A stretch of DNA of 64,000 nt from JANWHQ01 sp963775275 (GTDB lineage Bacteria > Pseudomonadota > Alphaproteobacteria > Caulobacterales > Caulobacteraceae). This document shows, piece by piece, positions 17,396-25,075 of this stretch (position 1 is the stretch's first letter; each line of letters opens with the position of its first letter). The stretch is from positions 3,596,001-3,660,000 of the forward strand of contig CAVZII010000005.1 in the NCBI GenBank assembly GCA_963775275.1, in the 5' to 3' direction. A program made the position numbers and the translations under genes. Below the pieces are notes generated by a model. That model worked only from the letters and a program-made list of their open reading frames with translations, had not been told where the DNA came from and made no database searches.

Positions 17396-18421
17396 TCGTC
17401 GGGCTCCGGCGGCGGCGGCGGCTCGCGCGGGGCCGGATCGTCGCGCAGGGCCTGGCCGTTGGCTTGGTGGCGCACCGCCGCGCTGGCGGCGTAGACGACC
17501 TTGCGCACCGCCGCGATCGAGGATTCCGGGACCGGCGCCTGCTCGGGCGGGACGCGGAAGATGTTGAAGGCCAGGGTCTGGCCGTAGTCGGCCTGGCCGC
17601 GGGCGTCGACGTCCTGGCGGGGCAGGACCAGCGTCGCGACCTGGACGAACGGGCTCTCGGCCTGCGGCCACTCCACCGTCGCCTTGTCCAGCGGCATGGT
17701 CTCGGGATTTGTCCGGCGCTGCACCATGAAGCGGAACCGGTAGTCCCGCTCCGCCAGGCGGTTCCTCATGTCGGTGGCCAGGTAGCCCGGCCGCGTCGTT
17801 GGGCACGTTCTCGGGCGGCGTCTCCGGCTCCAGCCGATACTTGACGACCTGGTCCGCGCCCGCGCCGAAGGGCAGGATCGCCCAGTAGGTCGTGGTCAGG
17901 ACGCTGCCCTCGACCGTCTCCATCGCGTCCAGGATCTCGGCGGTCCTGCGATGGCGCGCCAGATAGCCGGGGTAGTCGCCCTCCACCACGCCGGCATAGG
18001 TGAATTCGCACATCGCCCGGGCGTCATCGACGAAGAACACCGGGTGGTTCTGCATGATGAAGTCGGCCGTATCGCCGTCTTCGCCCAGGGCGTTGGGGCC
18101 TGGGACGCCGAACACCTTGATGCCGATCCCCAGCGTCGAGAGCAGGTCCGGCGAGGTCGGCGAGGTGTCGCTCGAGAAGCGGACCCAGGCGGGCAGGGAC
18201 GTCTGGGCGAAGACCCCGACCCTCAGCTCGGCCGGCGCGTCCGCCATCATCTCCAGGCGCCCGTGCGCGACTCCGTGCAGCTTGCGGAACACCGGCCGCT
18301 CGGCGGGCGTCTGCCCCAGCCTGATCCGCTGGCGCTGGACGATGTCGACGAACATCTCCACGAGGCGCTCCGTCGGCGCGTTGGCGCAGTCGAAGCAGGT
18401 CGGAATGGGGTCCTCGCTCAT
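17396..18421 (-). CDS. Catalase-like heme protein (frameshifted)
   Basis: About 340 residues of the small, monofunctional-catalase-related group. It has FRKLHGVAHGRLEM (candidate distal His), PAWVRFSSDTSP, IGIKVFGVPG and FIMQNHPVFFV (candidate distal Asn). One extra C in the run at 17786-17788 breaks the frame; the correct reading continues as GYLATDMRNRLAERDY and then TMPLDKATVEWPQ and LAFNIFRVPPEQAP. Its end is unclear because no stop appears before the LodA reading frame begins. ATG 18421 follows a good GGAGGAG site. As first gene before lodA and lodB it probably removes or uses the peroxide made by LodA, but the enzymatic activity is unproven. Confidence 0.8.
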
Positions 18422-18692
18422 CGTCTCCTCCGTGCTGGGGCGGTGGAGGCAACGCACGGTTGAGATCGCCTCGTCAACCCCCAATCGACGACATCGCGGG
18501 GAGCGTTCACGCTTCGGGAGGGCCGGGCCCGTAAGACCGCCAGGCGTCAGGCGGCGTCCGAGGCCCCGAGGGCCATCCTGGAAGGGCGTTCGGCCTCGCC
18601 CGAAAGCGCGCCGGCGGCCGGAAAACATGTCAGTTCAAACTAACGGATCAGCGGAAAGCTTTGTACGCCAAGGGGCGCGTGAGCCGGGTCGG
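18422..18692. other. Intergenic stretch upstream of the oxidase operon
   Basis: I see no convincing gene here. It must hold the promoter of the catalase-like operon (minus strand), but no clear operator or -35/-10 pair stands out. Confidence 0.4.
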
Positions 18693-18923
18693 TCACGTCG
18701 TCGGTGGATCGCCCGGGGCAGGCGGTCCCTTCGTCTCGCCCTCCTTGGCTTCGATCAGGTGCTTGGACGGCGGATCGATGGCCTCGCCCAGGCCCAGCAG
18801 GATCCCCGCCATCATCAACCCGCCCTTGGCGCGCCGGCCATGGCGCTTGGCCGCCCGCGCGACGAGCGGCGCGAGCAGGACCATGGCGGCGAAGGCGATC
18901 AGATATTGCAGCCAGTGGGGCAT
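18693..18923 (-). CDS. Small membrane protein, copy 1
   Basis: A 76-residue protein with one hydrophobic segment (LIAFAAMVLLAPLVA), a basic stretch (KRHGRRAKGG) and a second weakly hydrophobic segment (LMMAGILLGLGEAI), ending in a Pro-rich tail PPAPGDPPTT. ATG 18923 is preferred to the longer frame because the preceding codons look non-coding. A second, frameshifted copy lies about 1.2 kb away across the sulfotransferase gene. I do not recognise a function. Confidence 0.7.
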   Translation of the reverse strand: MPHWLQYLIAFAAMVLLAPLVARAAKRHGRRAKGGLMMAGILLGLGEAIDPPSKHLIEAKEGETKGPPAPGDPPTT

Positions 18924-19012
18924 GGCGTCCGCTCCGGCCTCCAGCCGCCAAGCTGGGGAGCGCCCGGCCCCGGACAAGCCCCGCGGGCCGCATCGGCCGC
19001 CTTCACCTCCCG

Positions 19013-19052
19013 TCATCCCGGCCGCGCCGCCGGACGCGCGCCGGGATCCTCA
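19013..19052. repeat. Imperfect inverted repeat
   Basis: ATCCCGGC and GCCGGGAT arms, with further GC pairing inside, form a REP-like hairpin between the small membrane gene and the sulfotransferase gene. Such dispersed CATCCCGG elements are frequent between genes in GC-rich alphaproteobacteria. Confidence 0.45.
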
Positions 19053-19083
19053 TGGGCCGGGGTCGCCGGACCGGATGGCGCGC

Positions 19084-19860
19084 CTATGCTCCCGCGGCTT
19101 GCGCGCGCGCGTCGAAGGCGGCCAGGAGCCGGTCCTCGTTGTCGCAGACCCAGCGATGCAGGCGATCGTCTTCGCGGAGCAGCTCGCGAAGCGCCTCGGC
19201 GGTCTCGGGCGTCGGGGCGAACTCGGCCGAGCGGCTCGGCCGGATGTGCGCCTCGCCGACGTCGGCGCCCGTGATGGCGCGCGCCAGCCGGTTCACGGAC
19301 CTGGTCGTCGCGACGGCCAGGTAGCGGCGCTCGATCAGCTCGACGGCGCCCTCGCAACCGTCGCCGCCGATCCGACGGCACTGGGTGAAGGTCGTGATCG
19401 TCTCGGGCGCGGCGAGCCAGCGGCGCGCGACCACGTCGAAGCTGTCGTCGTACGCCGCCCTGAGCCGCGTCGATCGCTCTGCGGCCGTGGCCGAGCCGGC
19501 TCGGGTGTGCGCATAGAAGGACTGGAGCCGTTCCACCGGATCGCGCACGAGGCCCACGTACCGGACCTCGCCGCACATCATCGGGAACAGGGCCTCGGCC
19601 TGGGCGAAGTCGATGTTGCCGGACAGCACCTCGATGCCGGACAGGTCGTCGGGCAGGTCGCGCGGGCGCCGGTCGGGCTTGAACCGGCCCATGCGGAAGT
19701 ATCGCTCGCCCAGCGCCGTCTTGAGATTGCGCTCCAGGCTCGAGCCGCCGGTCTTCGGCATGTGCGGGTAGACGATGAGATAGGGTCGTGTCGGCACGCC
19801 GCCCACAGAACCAGCGCCAGGGCCCGCCGCCAACCGGGAATTGTCGGTCCCGCCGGACAA
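19084..19860 (-). CDS. Sulfotransferase family protein
   Basis: A 258-residue protein. YPHMPKTGGSSLERNL resembles the 5'-phosphosulfate-binding loop and VGLVRDPVERLQSFYAH the 3'-phosphate-binding region of PAPS-dependent sulfotransferases. True folding likely begins at about residue 26 (RPYLIVYPHM); the Gly/Ala-rich start may be a later Met or a spacer. It is flanked by two copies of a small membrane gene. The acceptor is unknown; no glycan or lipid genes lie next to it. Confidence 0.75.
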   Translation of the reverse strand: MSGGTDNSRLAAGPGAGSVGGVPTRPYLIVYPHMPKTGGSSLERNLKTALGERYFRMGRFKPDRRPRDLPDDLSGIEVLSGNIDFAQAEALFPMMCGEVRYVGLVRDPVERLQSFYAHTRAGSATAAERSTRLRAAYDDSFDVVARRWLAAPETITTFTQCRRIGGDGCEGAVELIERRYLAVATTRSVNRLARAITGADVGEAHIRPSRSAEFAPTPETAEALRELLREDDRLHRWVCDNEDRLLAAFDARAQAAGA

Positions 19861-19870
19861 CCGCCGCGTC

Positions 19871-20078
19871 TCAATCCGTCGTGGGCGGATCGCCCGGGGC
19901 GGGGGGACCCTTCTTCACGCCTTCCCGGGCCTCGCAGATGCCGCCTGGCCGGGTCCATCGCCTCGCCGAGGCCGAGCAGCAGGCCCGCCATGATCAGCCC
20001 GCCCCTGGCCCTCCGGCCATAATGCTTGGCCGACATGGCCACGAGCGGCGCGATCAGGAGCTGCAGCCGGTGCGGCAT
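19871..20078 (-). pseudogene. Small membrane protein, copy 2 (frameshifted)
   Basis: The first 35 residues (MPHRLQLLIAPLVAMSAKHYGRRARGG...) match copy 1 at 18693-18923. The frame then changes near 19945, after which another frame encodes EAREGVKKGPPAPGDPPTTD and a stop, like the tail of copy 1. The gene is a tandem paralogue broken by one indel, or intact and misread. Confidence 0.65.
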
Positions 20079-20289
20079 CGCCGAGGCCACCGAAGCGGGC
20101 CGGCCGAAGCCGGGCCCGCGCGGACCGGACAGGCAGCGTGCATGCTCCTAGAGTTGATTTGCCTCACGCCGCCCTACGTTCCATCTTTGGATTAGGTCAG
20201 GCGCCCCAGTTCGGCGCCAGTGTTGCCGAGCGTTGCTACTTGCCGGTAACAAATCGGTCGATAGGGTCGGGCTCAAAAGGAGGATCGTT

Positions 20290-20502
20290 ATGGCCGCACG
20301 ACAGTCCATGCTCCGTCCGGCTCCGGCTCGGCCCGAGTTGGACCGGCTGGTCGAAGAAGCCCGGAAATCCGGCATTTCCGAGGAACAACTCCAGGAACAG
20401 CGCGTGAGTTTTGCGTATGGAAACGCACCGGCGAAGGCCGAGCGTGTAACCAAGGAGATCTGTCGCGCCCGCTTCGACGAGAAGCAGGCTGTTCCCGCCT
20501 AA
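20290..20502 (+). CDS. Small antitoxin-like protein upstream of a Fic gene
   Basis: A 70-residue protein starting at ATG 20290 behind a near-ideal AAGGAGG site. It contains LDRLVEEARKSGISEEQLQEQ followed by SFAYGNAPAKAERVTKE, a pattern I associate with short proteins encoded just ahead of Fic toxins. It does not show an exact (S/T)xxxE(G/N) inhibitory motif. Its assignment as the Fic antitoxin comes mainly from position, 28 bp before the Fic reading starts. Confidence 0.6.
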   Translation: MAARQSMLRPAPARPELDRLVEEARKSGISEEQLQEQRVSFAYGNAPAKAERVTKEICRARFDEKQAVPA

Positions 20503-20530
20503 GGCGCGCCGCCCTCGCCGGAGTGGGTGC

Positions 20531-21127
20531 GTGATCGTCATCGAAAAACAGGACCAAGCGCTCTACGACGTAGTCCAGGAGCGCAACCTCCTTCGCCGAG
20601 TATGACCTGCTCACCAACTGCATCGAAATCGGGCTGAAGCAGGGCCACCGGCGTTCGATAAGTACGTGCTGTGGGCGGCTAAACCATGTCGCTGTTGCGG
20701 ACATGTATCCCAATTCGGGGGCCGGTTCCGGCAAGAGCCAATTTACGTGGGGACCATATCCGCCTCACTTCAAAGAGGTGCCGGAACTTATGGATCGTTT
20801 CATATCGACCCTCCACGAGAATTGGTTCGAGTGGTACGCCAACGGAGGTGGCGGCGTATGGGTTGTGGCGCCTCCTCGATTCACCCCTTCATCGAGGGCA
20901 ACGGCCGAACCGCGAGGGCTGCGTGCTATTACCTGCTTTGCACGCGTTATGGTGCGCTGCTGACTGGCGATAGGACCGTGCCGGAGAGAATTCGTGAAAA
21001 TCGGCAGCCCTATTACGCGGCGCTCAGAGCCGCAGATCGGGCGTGGGACCAAGGAAACCTGGATTGTTCCGACCTGGAGACCTATCTCGCCGGACTGGTG
21101 CAGGCGCAGCTCACCAACGCTCCCTAA
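20531..21127 (+). pseudogene. Fic-domain toxin gene broken into many frames
   Basis: Pieces of one Fic protein are spread over all three frames: VIVIEKQDQALYDVVQERN, then AEYDLLTNCIEIGLKQG, FDKYVLWA, NHVAVAD, SQFGGRFRQEPIYVG, PPHFKEVPELMDRFISTLHENWFEW, TPTEVAAYGLWRL and finally IHPFIEGNGRTARAACYYLL to the stop. The catalytic HPFxxGNGR motif, whose His drives AMP or similar nucleotide transfer, is intact. About seven indels in 600 bp separate the pieces, far more than elsewhere in the window, yet few missense changes are evident. Either the locus is dead or the sequence is locally poor. GTG 20531 would be the start. Confidence 0.8.
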
Positions 21128-21221
21128 TTTCAAACTGAGACACTCACCGCCCCCCGTCCCCTGTTGCGTCGCAGCAGCGGCGCCTATATCCTCCCGGGTT
21201 CACCCATCGCCCGAGGTTTGA

Positions 21222-21581
21222 ATGGCTCGCGTCACTGTCGAGGACTGCGTCGAGAAGGTCCCCAACCGCTTTGGTCTCGTCCTCTTCGCCGCGCATCGCG
21301 CCCGGGCCATCTCGGCCGGCGGGCCGATCCTGGTCGACCGCGACAACGACAAGAACCCGGTCGTGGCGCTGCGCGAGATCGCCGACAACGAGCTGCCGCC
21401 CGAGGAGCTGCGCGAGGGCCTGATCGCCAGCCTCCAGCGCGTGGATGAGCGCTCCGAGGCCGAGGAGGAGGCCGAGACCCTGGCCCTGCTCGCCGATCCG
21501 CAGCACATGCACATGTCCGAGCAGGAGCTGGTGCGCGCCCTGCAGAGCGACCGTGACGGGGGGCAGGAGGACCGCTACTGA
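21222..21581 (+). CDS. rpoZ: RNA polymerase omega subunit
   Basis: A 119-residue subunit that helps assemble RNA polymerase and contributes to ppGpp binding. MARVTVEDCVEKVPNRFGLVLFAAHRAR is in pieces the standard family N-terminus, with NPVVALREIA following. The acidic C-terminal extension is typical of alphaproteobacteria. Its TGA stop overlaps the likely CTG start of the rel/spoT gene, linking the polymerase target of ppGpp to its synthetase. Confidence 0.96.
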   Translation: MARVTVEDCVEKVPNRFGLVLFAAHRARAISAGGPILVDRDNDKNPVVALREIADNELPPEELREGLIASLQRVDERSEAEEEAETLALLADPQHMHMSEQELVRALQSDRDGGQEDRY

Positions 21582-23854
21582 GCGCTCCGGGCGCCGAACC
21601 CCTGTCCATCCAGGCGGACCCCGCCGCCGCCGAGCCAGGGCCCGCTCCCCGGCCTGCGCGCCGGCCCAAGGCGCCGCCCAACAAGTTCCTTCGCCAGTAC
21701 GAGCTGATCGACCGGGTCAAGAGCTATGACCCGACCGCCGACGACGCCCTGCTGAACCGGGCCTACGTCTACGCCATGCGCATGCACGGCGCGCAGACCC
21801 GCGCCTCGGGCGACCCCTATTTCGCCCACCCGATCGAGGTGGCCGGCATCCTCACCGAATACCGGCTGGACACGGCCACCATCGTCACCGGCCTGCTGCA
21901 CGACGTCATCGAGGACACCGCCGCCACCCGCAAGGAGCTGACCGAGCTGTTCGGGCCGGAGGTCGCCGAGCTGGTCGAGGGGGTCACCAAGCTCTCCAAG
22001 CTGGAGCTGAACTCCGAGCACACCAAGCAGGCCGAGAACCTGCGCAAGTTCATCCTGGCCATCTCCAGGGACGTGCGCGTCCTGATGGTCAAGCTGGCCG
22101 ACCGCCTGCACAACATGCGCACGCTCGGCTTCATCAAGGACCCCAGGAAGCGCGAGCGCATCGCCCGCGAGACGCTGGACATCTACGCCCCGCTCGCGCG
22201 CTCCATCGGCTGCCACCGGATCTGCACCGAGCTCGAGGAACTGGCCTTCGAGCACCTGAACCCCGACGCCCGCGACGCCATCCTGCGCCGGCTCGAGCAG
22301 CTCCGCTCGATCCAGAGCACGGCCGTGGCGGTGGTCTCCGGCGAAATCTCCCAGCGGCTGGAGGCGGCCGGCGTGCCCGCCCGCGTCTACGGCCGCGAGA
22401 AGCATCCCTATTCGATCTGGCGCAAGCTGCAGAGGAAATCGATCGGCTTCTCCCAGCTCTCCGACATCTACGCCTTCCGCGTGATCGTGGATTCCGAGGA
22501 GGACTGCTACCGGGCGCTCGGCGTCATCCACCGCGCCTGGCCCTTCGTGCCCGAGCGGTTCAAGGACTACGTCTCCACGCCCAAGCGCAACAACTACCGC
22601 TCGCTGCACACCACCGTGGTCGGCCCGCGCAGCATGCGCGTGGAGATGCAGATCCGCACCGAGGCGATGGACCGGGTGGCCGAGGAGGGCGTGGCCGCCC
22701 ACTGGCGCTACAAGGACCAGGCCTACGGCTTCGACGCCGAGGCGGCGACCGAGGAGGGGGGGCGCGATCCCCTGATGAACCTGCGCCACCTCGTCCAGCT
22801 CCTCGAGCACGGCGGGGACGTGGAGGAGCTGGTCGAGCACGCCAAGCTCGAGATGTTCCTGGACCAGGTCTTCGTCTTCACCCCCAAGGGCGAGCTGATC
22901 AGCCTGCCCAGGGGCGCCATGCCGCTGGACTTCGCCTACGCGGTCCACACCGATGTCGGCGACACCGCCGTCGGCGCCAAGGTCAACGGCGAGCTTCGGC
23001 CGCTGCGCACGGCGCTCGAGAACGGCGACGTGGTCGAGATCGTGCGCGGCGAGAAGGCCTCCACCCCCGCCGACTGGCAGTCGCTCACCATCACCGGCCG
23101 CGCCCGCTCGGCGATCCGCCGCCACATCCGCCATTCCGAGCGCGACGAGTTCGCGCGCCTGGGCCGCGGCTCGCTCGAGCAGGCCTTCCAGCGCGCCGAG
23201 CGGACGCTGGGCGACATTTCGCTGCGGCCCGCCCTCGACCGCTTCGCCCTGGCCGGCGACGACGATCTCTATGAGGCGGTGGGCCGCGGCCGGGTCTCGG
23301 CCGGCGACGTGCTCGAGGCGGTGTTCCCGGGGCTGAAGGCGTCCGAGAAGGCCGCCGTGGCCGCGCGCCGGCGCATCGAGGACGGCAAGGCCGCGCGGCT
23401 CTATGTGCGCGGCGCCGGCGTGCCCGCCGGCACGACCATCCGCTTCGCCGAGTGCTGCAGCCCGGTGCCCGGCGACCGCATCGTCGGCATCCTCGACGCC
23501 GACGGCAAGGCCGTCACCGCCCACACCATCGACTGCCCCTCGCTCGCCGCCTTCGAGGACAAGGAGGAGGCCTGGCGCGACCTGCACTGGACGCCCGAGG
23601 CCGAGCGCAACACCATCTCCCACGGCCGGCTCACCGCCACCATCCGCGATGCGCCCGGCGTGCTGGGCGAAACCTGCACCATCATCGGCGACGCCGGCGG
23701 CAACATCGTCAACCTCAGAATGCACCACCGCCAGCACGACTTCTTCGACGTCGACTTCGACATCGACGTGGTCGACGCCCGCCACCTCACCCACATCGCC
23801 GCGGCGCTGCGGGCCTGCCCGTCGGTGGAGACGGTGGACCGGGCGCGGGGCTGA
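21578..23854 (+). CDS. spoT: Bifunctional (p)ppGpp synthetase/hydrolase
   Basis: About 758 residues, full length for RelA/SpoT. In order: HD hydrolase domain with YFAHPIEVAGIL and LLHDVIEDT; synthetase domain with YGREKHPYSIWRKL and YAFRVIV; TGS domain from VFVFTPKGELISLP; a zinc-finger-like ECCSPVPGD region; and a C-terminal ACT domain. The hydrolase domain begins at FLRQYELIDRVKSY, upstream of the first in-frame ATG (21776), and there is no ATG, GTG or TTG between it and the preceding stop at 21554. CTG at 21578 has AGGAGG seven bases upstream and overlaps the rpoZ stop as CTGA. It is therefore the best start, or an ATG misread by one base. Confidence 0.93.
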   Translation: MSAPGAEPLSIQADPAAAEPGPAPRPARRPKAPPNKFLRQYELIDRVKSYDPTADDALLNRAYVYAMRMHGAQTRASGDPYFAHPIEVAGILTEYRLDTATIVTGLLHDVIEDTAATRKELTELFGPEVAELVEGVTKLSKLELNSEHTKQAENLRKFILAISRDVRVLMVKLADRLHNMRTLGFIKDPRKRERIARETLDIYAPLARSIGCHRICTELEELAFEHLNPDARDAILRRLEQLRSIQSTAVAVVSGEISQRLEAAGVPARVYGREKHPYSIWRKLQRKSIGFSQLSDIYAFRVIVDSEEDCYRALGVIHRAWPFVPERFKDYVSTPKRNNYRSLHTTVVGPRSMRVEMQIRTEAMDRVAEEGVAAHWRYKDQAYGFDAEAATEEGGRDPLMNLRHLVQLLEHGGDVEELVEHAKLEMFLDQVFVFTPKGELISLPRGAMPLDFAYAVHTDVGDTAVGAKVNGELRPLRTALENGDVVEIVRGEKASTPADWQSLTITGRARSAIRRHIRHSERDEFARLGRGSLEQAFQRAERTLGDISLRPALDRFALAGDDDLYEAVGRGRVSAGDVLEAVFPGLKASEKAAVAARRRIEDGKAARLYVRGAGVPAGTTIRFAECCSPVPGDRIVGILDADGKAVTAHTIDCPSLAAFEDKEEAWRDLHWTPEAERNTISHGRLTATIRDAPGVLGETCTIIGDAGGNIVNLRMHHRQHDFFDVDFDIDVVDARHLTHIAAALRACPSVETVDRARG

Positions 23855-23880
23855 CTCCCTCTCGCTGGAAGGGGGAGGGG
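23855..23880. repeat. Degenerate CTCCC/GGGAG hairpin repeat, copy A
   Basis: CTCCCTCTC and GGGGGAGGGG arms sit directly after the spoT stop. It looks like an imperfect member of the hairpin family seen at 27267, 31721, 33139 and 35744 and could serve as a transcript end. Confidence 0.4.
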
Positions 23881-23948
23881 ACGGGAGAGAGGTGGCGCCG
23901 GGCCCGGCCGTCCGGCGGCTTGGCGCGCGAAAACTCCTGGCCCTCAGG

Positions 23949-24233
23949 TCAACCGTTCGCCTGAGCCGCCGCGTAAAGCCGGTCCATCTCGGCGTCGAAC
24001 GCGGCCCAGAGCGCGGCGCCTTCCTCGGGCGGGAGGGCGTCCTTGCCGAACCGGAAGGCGTTGTCCTCGCGGATCACCGCCAGGGGGTCTGACCAGGGCA
24101 TCTCGGTTGCCGACCTCACGAGCTCCAGCGTAGCGTGCAGCCGGGCCCTGATGATGACCACGACTTCGTCGCTGGGCGCTTCGGCCTGGGGAGGCTCGCT
24201 TGCGAACAGATCGGCTTGCTCGAACATCGCCAT
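23949..24233 (-). CDS. Hypothetical protein
   Basis: A 94-residue acidic protein (MAMFEQADLFASEPPQAEAP...) without membrane segments. The middle part, DEVVVIIRARLHATLELVRSATEMPW, is predicted helical and the end is charged. Codon use looks like that of its neighbours. It converges on spoT and I do not recognise the family. Confidence 0.65.
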   Translation of the reverse strand: MAMFEQADLFASEPPQAEAPSDEVVVIIRARLHATLELVRSATEMPWSDPLAVIREDNAFRFGKDALPPEEGAALWAAFDAEMDRLYAAAQANG

Positions 24234-24361
24234 GTCACCTTAGCATCGAGACGATGATTCGAACCGGTCTTGCGGTCCCCCCGGTCGCGGCAATTCCAGC
24301 GTGACCTGGCGACAGGACAGGCTTCCCGAGCTGGTGCGCGAGATGGCGATGTCCACGTCTC

Positions 24362-24730
24362 CTAGCGTCTGTCCGCGGCGACCTGAAGGCGCTGGGCGGC
24401 GTTCGCGAGTCGGCGATCGCGAGTCCAGAGCCTCGCACCCGGCGTCAGGCGCGTCGCCGCCAGGAGGCCCGCGTCGAGGTAGCCGATGCCCGTCGAGAAA
24501 AGGCGCTCGGCTTCGATCAGCCGCAGGACCTCGTCGTCCCGGGCGGTGACGGCCATCGGCAGTCGCATCAGGCTGCCGAGGATCATCGAGCGCTGCGAGA
24601 GTTGGCCGAGCGCCAGCTCGCCGATGACGAACGGGTGGCTGAGCACCAGGCTCGCGTCCAGCAGGCGCGCCAGATCGTCGTCTCCTGACCTCAGATGATC
24701 GATCCAAACCGAGGTGTCGACCAGGATCAC
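24362..24730 (-). CDS. vapC: VapC-type PIN-domain ribonuclease toxin
   Basis: A 122-residue PIN nuclease. The acidic quartet is visible: Asp in ILVDTSVWIDHL, Glu in VIGELALGQL, Asp in GYLDAGLLAAT and Asp in LWTRDRRLA. It is predicted to cut RNA when free of its antitoxin. The start codon overlaps the stop of the antitoxin gene by 4 bp (ATGA at 24727-24730), the usual layout of this module. Confidence 0.92.
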   Translation of the reverse strand: MILVDTSVWIDHLRSGDDDLARLLDASLVLSHPFVIGELALGQLSQRSMILGSLMRLPMAVTARDDEVLRLIEAERLFSTGIGYLDAGLLAATRLTPGARLWTRDRRLANAAQRLQVAADRR

Positions 24731-24921
24731 GCGGGGAGGCGCCGGCGCGGCGGAGCGGAAAGACGGGGCTCCGATCCGCCCAGCCGCGCAAGCCGCCGGG
24801 CGCTTTCACGCTCGATCAGCGCCTTCAAGGCTTCGCGGATCAACGCGGCCTTCTCCGTCAGGCCGGTACAGGCCTGGGCTTGTTCCAGAAGCTCGTCGTC
24901 CAGTGCGATCGTCGTGCGCAT
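24727..24921 (-). CDS. vapB: VapB-type antitoxin
   Basis: A 64-residue antitoxin beginning MRTTIALDDELLEQA, a ribbon-helix-helix start, with helical LTEKAALIREALKALIERESARRL and a basic Pro-rich tail that would wrap VapC. I start at ATG 24921 because the longer frame has no coding character. A palindromic site lies 25-40 bp upstream. Confidence 0.9.
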   Translation of the reverse strand: MRTTIALDDELLEQAQACTGLTEKAALIREALKALIERESARRLARLGGSEPRLSAPPRRRLPA

Positions 24922-24933
24922 TGCAGGCTCCGT

Positions 24934-24961
24934 AGCATCAAAACTAGCATCGATTGATGCT
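24934..24961 (-). promoter_or_regulatory. Operator-like repeat upstream of vapBC
   Basis: AGCATC-GATT-GATGCT is an inverted repeat at 24946-24961, and a third AGCATC half-site lies at 24934-24939 in direct orientation. The position immediately upstream of vapB is what is expected for autoregulation by the VapBC complex through the antitoxin's ribbon-helix-helix domain. Confidence 0.65.
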
Positions 24962-25075
24962 TCTTCCAATGCCGAGTCTTCCGCTCTGTCCCACCGCCGG
25001 CGTGGAGCGGCCAAGGTCCCTGGAAACCAACCGCCGGGGTTCCCTCACGCGTCGGCGCCGGCAGAGTGGCGAACG

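Noticed and set aside
21575..23794. A 739-codon minus-strand frame opposite rel/spoT
   Set aside because: Composition rich in Gly, Ala and Val with no motif; the plus strand encodes a full-length (p)ppGpp enzyme.
24240..24809. A minus-strand frame over vapC
   Set aside because: It is an alternate frame of the VapC/VapB genes, with no motif of its own.
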